A stretch of DNA of 5,863 bases from Oscillospiraceae bacterium (GCA_017539885.1 JAFYCC010000018.1:1-5863), one strand, 5' to 3'. Counted from the first letter of the stretch, positions 1 through 5,863 are shown. Numbers and translations are program-made. The notes: a model not told the origin generated them from the sequence alone.

Positions 1-122
1 ATCTAAACTCTTTCAAAACAACACTCAAATAAGAACTACCGATTATCTACGGTTATAAGCTCTTCAAGAGTATGAACCTGCTTTGCGCGGACTATAACGT
101 GCACGGCTGATTACCGGCAATT
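1..122. other. AT-rich left edge, no gene seen
   Basis: No credible coding region is visible on either strand. All three + frames hit early stops, and the only - strand reading of note is a 22-codon GTG-started frame that ends at a TAG. The first 60 bases are much richer in A and T than the rest of the window, as expected of intergenic DNA. An imperfect dyad lies at about 51-78: GGTT pairs with AACC at the outside and CTCTT with AAGAG around base 65. It has no T-run on either side, so it is not an obvious terminator. The preceding gene, if any, lies outside the window. Confidence 0.5.
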
Positions 123-223
123 CAAAACGGCCGTCCGGCTGTGAACTGCTCCCTTTTGGTCGACAGTGTTTTGCCTTACTGTCTCCCATAGAGGGAACGT
201 ATCACTGGCGGACGGCCGTTTTG
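123..223. repeat. 101-base element with perfect 15-base inverted repeat ends
   Basis: The arm CAAAACGGCCGTCCG (123-137) is repeated as its exact reverse complement at 209-223. Each arm also contains the 8-base palindrome ACGGCCGT. The interior can pair further: GTGA 141-144 with TCAC 202-205, TCCCT 150-154 with AGGGA 192-196, and GACAGT 162-167 with ACTGTC 178-183 around a 10-base loop. A transcript could therefore fold into one long rod of stacked helices with internal loops. The A-run on the left arm and T-run on the right arm resemble a bidirectional terminator, but the 71 bases between the arms are far more than a normal terminator loop. It could be a small miniature inverted-repeat element, a structured RNA or a leader structure. 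I see no clear target-site duplication at its edges, and the element has no convincing ORF. Confidence 0.6.
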
Positions 224-259
224 CTGCAGTTCCGGAAGGAAGGATCGCAAGTCTTTGCA

Positions 260-288
260 TAGACAAGCCGCAAATGGCATGGTATACT
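260..288 (+). promoter_or_regulatory. Sigma-A type promoter for the nitroreductase-MATE unit
   Basis: The -35 box is TAGACA (260-265), five of six matches to TTGACA. The spacer is 17 bases, and the -10 box is TATACT (283-288), preceded by TG at 280-281 in the extended -10 position. Transcription should start near 294-296, giving a leader of about 53 bases before the ATG at 348. A dyad TTTGC (254-258) / GCAAA (270-274) straddles the -35 box and a direct repeat TGGCA (275-279, 288-292) flanks the -10 box. Either could be an operator, but this is inference. Confidence 0.75.
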
Positions 289-331
289 GGCAACATCGGA
301 ATGGAAAACGTGGTTTTTGCGAAAAATAACG

Positions 332-341
332 AAAGGGAGGG
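332..341 (+). promoter_or_regulatory. Ribosome binding site of the nitroreductase
   Basis: AAAGGGAGGG sits six bases before the ATG at 348, a strong Shine-Dalgarno match at a standard distance. It fixes this start over the out-of-frame ATG at 301. Confidence 0.8.
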
Positions 342-347
342 ACGGGC

Positions 348-935
348 ATGGAGTTCGGGCGCGTTTTGGAGAACCGCCGCTCGGTTCGGGCTTTTCTGCC
401 GGACGCACTGAGCGAGGAACAGATTGAGCGACTGCTCGAGGCGGCGCGGCTTGCGCCGGTGGGCAGCGCCATGTACAGGGACGTGCATATCACCGTGGTG
501 CGCGATCAGGACAAGCTCATGAAACTGTGCGAGGCTGCATGGAAACGCTTCTCATCTGTTGAGGTCGTGCGCGAGATCGCCGGAGAGGCGGACACGGATC
601 CGGAGGCGGGCGTACATCAGCCGAACCTCTTTTACGGAGCACCGGTCGTCTTTTTCCTTTCACACCGCCGCCAGACCCTTCAGCCTGGCATCGAGTGGGC
701 GAATGTAACGGCAATCGTTCATCAGATGCATCTTGCCGCCGTGGATATGGGGCTGGGAAGCTGTTATATGTGGGGCGCGCTGGAATCGATGCGGATGTTC
801 CCCGAACTGGATCATACGGCGCTTCTGGAACTTCCCGAGGACTTTGAGCCGCTGCTCGGCCTGGCGGTCGGCTACGGTGCAGATACGCCCAAAACGCCAA
901 GGCCGCGCCGTGAAATAGGAGTAAACTACGTCTGA
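348..935 (+). CDS. Nitroreductase family protein (FMN-dependent oxidoreductase)
   Basis: This is a 195-residue soluble cytoplasmic protein of the nitroreductase fold. Members bind FMN at a dimer interface and use NAD(P)H to reduce nitroaromatics, quinones, flavins or other acceptors. The family pattern is clear: basic RRSVRAF at 10-16 near the N-terminus (FMN phosphate contact in the family), EAARLAPVGS at 31-40, the strand FYGAPVVFFLS at 95-105, the helix-plus-turn stretch ending in DMGLGSCYMWGAL at 133-145, and the C-terminal LLGLAVGYGAD...PRPRR at 169-188, matching the usual 'GyP...kpR' ending. The length is typical of the smaller nitroreductases. The ATG is chosen for its strong ribosome binding site, and a good promoter lies just upstream. 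The next gene, a MATE pump, starts one base after the stop, so the two are almost certainly cotranscribed. The substrate cannot be read from the sequence. The family is also used for non-detoxification chemistry, so a detoxification role is inferred from the neighbour. Confidence 0.9.
   Translation: MEFGRVLENRRSVRAFLPDALSEEQIERLLEAARLAPVGSAMYRDVHITVVRDQDKLMKLCEAAWKRFSSVEVVREIAGEADTDPEAGVHQPNLFYGAPVVFFLSHRRQTLQPGIEWANVTAIVHQMHLAAVDMGLGSCYMWGALESMRMFPELDHTALLELPEDFEPLLGLAVGYGADTPKTPRPRREIGVNYV
917..921 (+). promoter_or_regulatory. Distant ribosome binding site for the MATE gene
   Basis: AGGAG lies inside the end of the nitroreductase gene, 15 bases before the MATE ATG at 937, which is longer than optimal. 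With a gap of only one base between the stop and the ATG, translation of the pump probably depends partly on coupling to the upstream gene. Confidence 0.5.
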
Positions 936-936
936 C

Positions 937-2358
937 ATGAAACGCAAGAGTACCGAGTTCGACAAAACGGAACTGTTTGCCCGCATGCCGGTGGGCAAGG
1001 CGCTGAGGATCATGTCTGTGCCGATGATCATCAGCCAGCTTATCAGCGTCATTTACAACGCCGTGGACGCCTTCTTCATCGGGCGCACCGGCAATTCCAT
1101 CATGATCGCGGCAACGACGATCACGCTATCAATGGTACTGATCAATATCGCGCTTGCCAACCTCTTCGGGATCGGCGGCGGGAGCCTCGTGGCGCGCCTG
1201 ATGGGCGCGGACAAGGCGGGCGAGGCGAAAAGCGTGAGCGCCTTTTCCGTGTTCGGGACGATCTGCGCGGGGCTGCTGTACGCGCTTCTTATCGGTCTGT
1301 TCACCGACCCTGTCCTGCGTTTTCTGGGCGCATCCGACGATACCATCGTCTATGCCCGCGTCTATGCCCGCATCGTCGTCGTATGCGGCTGTACGCCGAC
1401 CATCCTCTCAATGGTGCTCGCGCATCTGCTGCGTAACGTAGGTTTTTCCCGGGAAGCGAGCATCGGCCTGAGCGGCGGCGGTATCCTCAACGTGCTGCTC
1501 GATCCGCTGTTCATGTTCGTCATCATGCCGAAAGGGCAGGAGGTGACAGGCGCCGCGATCGCCACGCTTCTTTCCAACTGCATTTCCTGCGCTTATCTGA
1601 TCATCGCCTATCTGCGCGCCAGCACGAACACGCCGCTGAGCTTCAGTCTCAAAGCTGCTCGGCAGATCAGCAAAGAAAACCGCAAGAGCCTGTTTGCCGT
1701 CGGCGTGCCTTCTGCGGCGCTTCTTGCACTGTTCGACGTGGGAAGCATCTGCGTCAACATCCTCGCCGCCTCCCACGGAGATCTGGTACTGGCGGGCATG
1801 GGCATTGTCCTGAAGATCGAGCGCATTCCCAACGGCATCAATGTCGGTATCTGTCAGGGCATGCAGCCGATCGTATCGTACAATTACGCTTCAGGCGACC
1901 ATGAACGTATGAGGGAGACCATCGCCAAGGGGCGCAGGACCGGCCTGATCGTCTCACTTCTTTGCGTCGTGTTCCTGGAGGTTCTTGCCAGGCCGGTCTG
2001 CCGTGTGTTCCTGAGCACCTCCGCAGGTGATGCTGAGAGCGCGCTGACGGCCGTTGCCTTTGCCGTGCTCTTCCTGCGGATCCGCTGCCTCGCCTCTCCC
2101 ATGCAGTTCCTCAACTACCATTCGTCCTACTGCATGCAGTCCATGGGCGACGGACGCGATACGATCCTGCACGCTTTTATTCGAGAGATCGTTTTCTACA
2201 TACCGCTGATGTTCCTGCTCAACCGGCTGTTTGGCGAGATCGGACTATCCGCCGCACTGCCGGTGGGTGAGGCGCTCGGCGCTCTGTTCGCACTATGGCT
2301 GCTGAAACGTTTCCTGAAGAAGAACGGCACGGGACAGCGGCTGCGTACCGACGGATAA
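937..2358 (+). CDS. MATE family multidrug/cation efflux transporter
   Basis: This is a 473-residue integral membrane protein of the MATE family. Such pumps export drugs, dyes and organic cations in exchange for Na+ or H+. The length and about twelve hydrophobic segments match the family. Recognisable family stretches are PMIISQLISVIYNAVDAFFI (29-48) in the first helix, the GGGSL turn at 80-84, NVLLDPLFMF at 185-194 at the end of the N-terminal half, and GICQGMQPIVSYNYASGD (304-321), the very typical 'qG.qPi..yNyga' element of the C-terminal half. A polar loop at about 226-250 separates the two six-helix bundles. The C-terminus is short and basic (KRFLKKNGTGQRLR). It resembles the MepA/NorM-like bacterial branch common in clostridia, but substrate and coupling ion are not readable. 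It follows the nitroreductase by one base and shares its promoter. A probable terminator lies about 40 bases downstream. Confidence 0.93.
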   Translation: MKRKSTEFDKTELFARMPVGKALRIMSVPMIISQLISVIYNAVDAFFIGRTGNSIMIAATTITLSMVLINIALANLFGIGGGSLVARLMGADKAGEAKSVSAFSVFGTICAGLLYALLIGLFTDPVLRFLGASDDTIVYARVYARIVVVCGCTPTILSMVLAHLLRNVGFSREASIGLSGGGILNVLLDPLFMFVIMPKGQEVTGAAIATLLSNCISCAYLIIAYLRASTNTPLSFSLKAARQISKENRKSLFAVGVPSAALLALFDVGSICVNILAASHGDLVLAGMGIVLKIERIPNGINVGICQGMQPIVSYNYASGDHERMRETIAKGRRTGLIVSLLCVVFLEVLARPVCRVFLSTSAGDAESALTAVAFAVLFLRIRCLASPMQFLNYHSSYCMQSMGDGRDTILHAFIREIVFYIPLMFLLNRLFGEIGLSAALPVGEALGALFALWLLKRFLKKNGTGQRLRTDG

Positions 2359-2397
2359 CAGGCAGGGGAACAGCCTCCGTCACAGTAGTACAAATAT

Positions 2398-2440
2398 ACG
2401 GCGCGGTCGTTCAGTTCAGTGCGACTGCGCCGTCGTGTTT
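2398..2440 (+). terminator. Probable intrinsic terminator after the MATE gene
   Basis: The arm ACGGCGCGGTCG (2398-2409) pairs with CGACTGCGCCGT (2422-2433) over 12 base pairs with one G-U pair. The 12-base loop contains the tandem repeat TTCAGTTCAG. The tail TCGTGTTTCTG is only modestly U-rich, so termination may be partial. A second small hairpin, GTGTTT (2435-2440) with AAACAC (2446-2451), begins two bases after the stem and would sequester the tail's U-run. The position between two units and just ahead of a new promoter supports the call. Confidence 0.6.
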
Positions 2441-2459
2441 CTGAAAAACACTGTTGCTG

Positions 2460-2489
2460 TTGGCTAATCCCTTGTGCTTGTGTTACTAT
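2460..2489 (+). promoter_or_regulatory. Promoter for the VTT-acyltransferase gene
   Basis: The -35 box is TTGGCT (2460-2465) and the -10 box is TACTAT (2484-2489), with an 18-base spacer and TG at 2481-2482 in the extended -10 position. Transcription should begin near 2496, giving a leader of about 33 bases. The tandem hexamers CTGTTG x2 (2451-2462) and CTTGTG x2 (2471-2482) overlap the -35 box and the spacer. The extended -10 compensates for the weak -35. Confidence 0.6.
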
Positions 2490-2514
2490 ATAAAAACCTG
2501 ACAGACTGACAGAA

Positions 2515-2524
2515 AAGGGGAGAG
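2515..2524 (+). promoter_or_regulatory. Ribosome binding site deciding a TTG start
   Basis: AAGGGGAGAG has its core AGGGGAG six bases before the TTG at 2529. No comparable site precedes the next in-frame ATG at 2583, so the TTG is preferred. The tandem octamer CTGACAGA x2 (2498-2513) lies directly upstream, in the leader. Confidence 0.7.
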
Positions 2525-2528
2525 AGCT

Positions 2529-4403
2529 TTGAACGAGCCGCTGCGCCCGGGGAAAAAAGAACTGCGCACAGAGCGGGCGCTGATGCTGGTCGCGCTGGCG
2601 GCAGTGCTCGTATTGCTCGTCTTTTTCCTCAAAGATATTCTTGTGCCCTTCATCCGAATGGAACTGCGCAACGACCTCGACGGTGCAAAAGCGCTGCTGC
2701 GCGAGAGGGGACTCCTCGGATGCATGACCGTTTCGCTGGTGGAAGCGCTGCAGATGGTCGTCATTTTTATCCCGGCGGAGTTCATCCAGATTACCAGCGG
2801 CCTGAGCTATCCCTTTTACATCGCACTGCCGCTTTGTGATCTCGGCGTGTGTCTCGGCGCGACGATCATATTCGTGCTGGTACGCACGTTCCGACTGAGC
2901 AACCCCGCCTATGAAAAGAGACGCCGTGCGCTCGACCGCATCTCCGAGCAGGCGCATGCCCGCAGCGTGACGCTGATCCTCTATCTTCTGTTTTTCATGC
3001 CGATCATACCTTTCGGCGCGATCTGCTATTACGGCAGCGGCACCAAGCTCAGCTACGGCCGCTATATCCGCACCGTGGCCACGGGCGTCATCCCTTCGAT
3101 CGTGGTCAGCAATCTTATGGGCGCGGCGGGAAGAGCGTTTCTCGTCAACGACCTGCCGCTGTGGCTGCTGGTGCTCGTGATCGCTGTGCTCGCCGCCGGC
3201 CTGTTCGTGCTGATCTTCTTCTTCCTCGACCGCGTTGCATTCAAGGACAGCGACGGCACGCCGGATTCACTCATGTATGCGATCATCTTTCTCATCGTTC
3301 GGATCTGGCGCGGAAAGCGGCAGCATGTCCTACTCGAGGAGGAACTGCTGCAGGGGACGGAAACGCCCTATATCCTGCTGGCAAACCATGAGTCCTTCTA
3401 TGATTTTTATTACTTGAGCCAGCTCGATCATCCGAAAAACCCGACGTATCTGGTAAACGAGTATTACACTACCCGGCCGATCCTGCGGACGCTGGCGCGC
3501 AAGGCGGGCATCCTTTCCAAGAAGCTCTTTACAGCGGACATGGCGGCCCCGCTCGGCATCGCCCGCTCGCTTCGAGAGGGCTGGCCGGTGATCGTCTTTC
3601 CGGAGGGACGCCTTTCGCCGGACGGCCGCAGCAATCCGATCGTTGAGCCCGGCGGCCGTTTTTACCGGAAGCTGGGCGTGCCGCTCGTGCTCGTGCGGAT
3701 CCGTGGCGCGTATTTCGCAGCTCCGAAATGGCGTTCCCGAAGCTACCGGGCTCCTGTGCGGGTGACGGTGGAACGCGTTGTGAAACGCGACGAGCTTGCG
3801 GCGCTGACGGATGCCGAACTCGATGCGCTCATCAACGACACGCTCTTCGGCGACGCTTCGGAGGAAGTCTTTGCCCGTTTTCCGCAGCGAGACAAGGCGA
3901 AGGGACTGGAAAACCTGCTCTACCGCTGCCCGGACTGCGGTGAGCTATATACCACGGAAACGCATGGCTGCAGCCTGAGATGCAGAGCCTGCGGCGCGGA
4001 GCACGTGCTGGGGGATGACTACCGCTTCACCGATGACGCGGGAACGATCGGCGAGATCTACTCGCGTATTTCGGACATGGAGCGCGCCGGGCTCGATACG
4101 CTCGACCTGCGGGCTGCCGTGCAGACAAAGATCTTCGGCGCCGGCGGCGAAAAGCCGCGCATGGAACGCGGCGAATGCCGGCTGACGGCAGAGGGCTTTT
4201 CCTATAAGAGCGGGAGCGGTGAACACTTTGTCCCGATCAGAAAACTTCCGGCGCTGGCCTTTTCCTGCGGAGAGGAGTTTGAGCTCTATCTCGGAGGCGA
4301 GCTGCATTATTTCTATCCGCTGGAAAACCGCCGGCAGGTCGCCCGCTGGGCTCTGGCTGTGGATCTGCTCGCACAGCGCGGGAAACAGGAAAAAGGAAAC
4401 TAG
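2529..4403 (+). CDS. VTT/DedA-type membrane domain fused to PlsC acyltransferase and zinc ribbon
   Basis: This 624-residue protein appears to be a multidomain fusion. A short basic N-terminus leads into a first membrane helix (about 16-36). A VTT (SNARE-associated/DedA-like) domain spans about 64-202: FIPAEFIQITSGLSYPF (80-96), a Gly-rich helix ending in VRTF (118-121), then FFMPIIPFGAICYYGSG (155-171), the family's 'P.iP....y.aG' pattern. Another helix covers about 209-234. A cytosolic PlsC acyltransferase follows at about 275-420, with the catalytic motif NHESFYD (H287, D292, HX4D), FPEGRLS at 357-363, and GVPLVLVRIRGAY at 383-395. PlsC enzymes transfer an acyl chain to lysophosphatidate or another lysophospholipid. 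A zinc ribbon follows, with CPDC at 467-470 and CRAC at 485-488. Residues 490-624 are unassigned. Start: TTG at 2529, chosen for its ribosome binding site. The protein probably remodels or moves membrane lipid; the exact substrate is unknown. It probably shares a transcript with the transporter gene 14 bases downstream. Confidence 0.85.
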   Translation: MNEPLRPGKKELRTERALMLVALAAVLVLLVFFLKDILVPFIRMELRNDLDGAKALLRERGLLGCMTVSLVEALQMVVIFIPAEFIQITSGLSYPFYIALPLCDLGVCLGATIIFVLVRTFRLSNPAYEKRRRALDRISEQAHARSVTLILYLLFFMPIIPFGAICYYGSGTKLSYGRYIRTVATGVIPSIVVSNLMGAAGRAFLVNDLPLWLLVLVIAVLAAGLFVLIFFFLDRVAFKDSDGTPDSLMYAIIFLIVRIWRGKRQHVLLEEELLQGTETPYILLANHESFYDFYYLSQLDHPKNPTYLVNEYYTTRPILRTLARKAGILSKKLFTADMAAPLGIARSLREGWPVIVFPEGRLSPDGRSNPIVEPGGRFYRKLGVPLVLVRIRGAYFAAPKWRSRSYRAPVRVTVERVVKRDELAALTDAELDALINDTLFGDASEEVFARFPQRDKAKGLENLLYRCPDCGELYTTETHGCSLRCRACGAEHVLGDDYRFTDDAGTIGEIYSRISDMERAGLDTLDLRAAVQTKIFGAGGEKPRMERGECRLTAEGFSYKSGSGEHFVPIRKLPALAFSCGEEFELYLGGELHYFYPLENRRQVARWALAVDLLAQRGKQEKGN

Positions 4404-4411
4404 GGCGGTGG
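4404..4411 (+). promoter_or_regulatory. G-rich ribosome binding site for the transporter gene
   Basis: GGCGGTGG lies six bases before the ATG at 4418 and directly after the preceding TAG. It is a weak Shine-Dalgarno match. The short 14-base gap suggests cotranscription and possible coupling with the upstream gene. Confidence 0.45.
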
Positions 4412-4417
4412 TTTGAA

Positions 4418-5848
4418 ATGGGTGAATCAAAGACCAACCGAACGCTGATCAACATCTCCAAAAAGACCTTCGTGCAGGTCACGATCCTGCTTGCGGCGCT
4501 GCTCGTGTTCGCGATCGTACTCAGTTATCTGGTGCCGAAGGGGGAGTTCGGAACGCTGCCGAGCGGCGAACCGGATTACCTGAGTTATGAGCCGCTGCCC
4601 GAACGCGGCGGCATCCCTGTCCTGCGCGGGATCTTCGCACCCGTCCTGGTGTTCTTCTCACCCGACGGTCTGACGCTTGCCATGCTTTCGCTTTTCCTGT
4701 TCATCATCTCGGCGGCCTTTCAGGTGATGAACGACATGGGCGGCGTGCGCGCGCTGCTCGGCGCGGTCTCCGCTCGCTTTGAAAACAGGAAAACGCTGCT
4801 GCTCGTGCTCATTTCCTTCCTGTTCTATTGCTTCGGGTCCTTTCTCGGCCTGTTTGAAGAGATGCTTACGATGCTGCCCATCGTGGCGGCACTCTGCCTG
4901 ATGCTGGGCTACGATTCCTTTACGGGCTTCCTCTGCTGCACCATCTCCTGCGGTTTCGGCTTTGCCGGCGCAATCACGAATCCGTTCACGGTGCTGCTGG
5001 CTTCGCAGCTCATCGGCGTCAATCCGCTCGAGCATATATGGCTGCGCGTCCTCGTGTTCATCGTCATGTTTGCGCTGCTGCAGGCTTTTCTGTTTCTTTA
5101 TCTGCGCCGTCTGAGGAAGGATCCGGCCTCGAGTCTGACGCGCGAGCACGACGCCGGCCTTCGCTCGCTCGGCGAGGAGACCGTGGAAACGGACCCGGTC
5201 CGTGAAAAGCGGGCACGACGTGTGTACGCGGTGTTCCTGCTGCTGGCGCTCGCGCTGATCATCGCATGCTCACTCCTCTCCGCTCTGCGGGATTACACGG
5301 TCGTCGTGCTCATCGTCTATTTCCTGCTCGGCGGCATAGCGGCAGGCATGCTTGTTTCCGGCGACCCGCGCGCGGTGTTCAAAAGCTTCGGACGCGGCTT
5401 CATCGCTGCGCTGCCTACACTCGTGTTCATCGCGCTGGCAGCATCGCTCAAATATGTGCTCGTGGAGAGCAGCGTTCTCCCAACCGTCGTTCACCAGATC
5501 GACAGACTCACTGCGGGCAGAAGCGTCTGGGCTATCGCGCTGGTGATCTACGGCATCGTGCTCCTGCTGGAGTTCTTTATCTCATCCTCGACGGCCAAAG
5601 CAATCCTGCTTATGGGCATCCTCGGCATGGTGCATACCGGGCTGAGCAGGCAGATGCTCGTGCTGCTGTACACCTTCGGTGACGGCTACACGAACGTCCT
5701 GTTTCCGACATCGCCCGTGCTGCTGCTCTCGCTTTCGATGATTGGAGTGGACTACCTGACGTGGGTCAAAAAGAGCTTACCGCTCTTTCTGGTCAATCTG
5801 GTCCTCGTGATCGGCTTCATCCTGCTTGGCGTCGCAGTGCACTATTGA
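4418..5848 (+). CDS. YfcC/DcuC-type carboxylate or amino-acid transporter
   Basis: This is a 476-residue integral membrane protein of the YfcC family, part of the DcuC/ArcD-like ion transporter group that moves C4-dicarboxylates, basic amino acids or similar anions. The first helix (about 19-39) ends in the characteristic LVPKGEF (38-44). The N-terminal half has FLGLFEEMLTMLP (142-154), LGYD (163-166) and GFAGAITNPF (181-190). The C-terminal half has the matching elements SSSTAKA (389-395) and FGDGYTNVLFPTSPVLL (420-436). These paired hairpin-type motifs are what the family uses to form its binding site. A charged loop at about 231-268 separates the halves and is probably cytoplasmic. The length is normal and the gene looks intact. 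The ATG is supported by a G-rich site at 4404-4411. Substrate and direction cannot be read: family names range from arginine/ornithine exchange to dicarboxylate or peptide uptake. It follows the acyltransferase fusion by 14 bases, probably on one transcript. No terminator is seen before the window ends. Confidence 0.88.
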   Translation: MGESKTNRTLINISKKTFVQVTILLAALLVFAIVLSYLVPKGEFGTLPSGEPDYLSYEPLPERGGIPVLRGIFAPVLVFFSPDGLTLAMLSLFLFIISAAFQVMNDMGGVRALLGAVSARFENRKTLLLVLISFLFYCFGSFLGLFEEMLTMLPIVAALCLMLGYDSFTGFLCCTISCGFGFAGAITNPFTVLLASQLIGVNPLEHIWLRVLVFIVMFALLQAFLFLYLRRLRKDPASSLTREHDAGLRSLGEETVETDPVREKRARRVYAVFLLLALALIIACSLLSALRDYTVVVLIVYFLLGGIAAGMLVSGDPRAVFKSFGRGFIAALPTLVFIALAASLKYVLVESSVLPTVVHQIDRLTAGRSVWAIALVIYGIVLLLEFFISSSTAKAILLMGILGMVHTGLSRQMLVLLYTFGDGYTNVLFPTSPVLLLSLSMIGVDYLTWVKKSLPLFLVNLVLVIGFILLGVAVHY

Positions 5849-5863
5849 TCTAAAAAAGAAGAA

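Noticed and set aside
70..98. Possible promoter with TATAAC at 93-98
   Set aside because: No acceptable -35 box lies at 16-18 bases upstream, and no gene follows before the stronger promoter at 260-288.
255..329. Small TTG-started frame of about 24 codons after the GGAAGGAAGG purine run
   Set aside because: It overlaps the promoter and would start upstream of the predicted transcription start, so it would not be on the main transcript.
111..493. Overlapping minus-strand frames of 125 and 105 codons, and a + frame at 166-411
   Set aside because: They overlap the nitroreductase start, the promoter and the inverted-repeat element, and show no family features. They look like shadow frames of GC-rich coding DNA.
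2350..2381. Hairpin GACGGA/TCCGTC with inner GGC/GCC over the MATE stop codon
   Set aside because: It has a five-base bulge, short stems and no T-run after it, so it is a poor terminator. The stem at 2398-2433 is much better.
2196..2957. Long minus-strand frame of 253 codons
   Set aside because: It runs across the MATE end, the terminator, the promoter and the start of the fusion gene. Its sequence is low-complexity, rich in Q, R, H and S, with no recognisable domain, as expected of an antisense shadow.
4658..5149. Minus-strand frame of 163 codons opposite the transporter
   Set aside because: It is rich in Q, E, H and K, the antisense pattern of hydrophobic membrane-protein codons. No start signal or domain is seen.
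5834..5863. A-rich tail after the transporter stop as a terminator
   Set aside because: No hairpin can be completed within the 15 bases left, and the run is A rather than T on the coding strand.

Overview
The window looks like bacterial chromosome from a fairly GC-rich member of the Bacillota (Clostridia or a relative). This is an inference. It rests on purine-rich Shine-Dalgarno sites close to the starts, two housekeeping-sigma type promoters with TG-extended -10 boxes, a TTG start, and the protein families present. The coding DNA is GC-rich, while the first ~60 bases are clearly AT-richer. I could not place the genus. I see no mobile-element genes, CRISPR array, tRNA or rRNA.

Layout: all four convincing genes lie on the + strand. 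Bases 1-347 carry no convincing gene. They hold an AT-rich left edge, a 101-base element bounded by a perfect 15-base inverted repeat (123-223), a good promoter (260-288) and a 5' leader. A two-gene unit follows: a nitroreductase-family flavoprotein (348-935) and a MATE-type efflux pump (937-2358), one base apart. A 170-base gap contains a probable intrinsic terminator and a second promoter, and is unusually rich in two-copy tandem repeats. The second unit is a 624-residue fusion protein (2529-4403), with an N-terminal VTT/DedA-type membrane domain, a PlsC-type acyltransferase, a four-cysteine zinc ribbon and an unassigned C-terminal region. It is followed 14 bases later by a YfcC/DcuC-type carboxylate or amino-acid transporter (4418-5848). 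The window ends 15 bases after that stop codon.

How the genes may work together (inference): the first pair fits detoxification, with a flavin reductase that reduces aromatic or electrophilic compounds and a pump that exports drugs or organic cations. In the second pair, the fusion protein would join a membrane domain of a lipid-scrambling/transport superfamily to an enzyme that acylates lysophospholipid, so it could couple lipid movement to lipid remodelling. The link between it and the downstream transporter is only positional. The fusion protein is the most interesting object here. No regulator gene is present.
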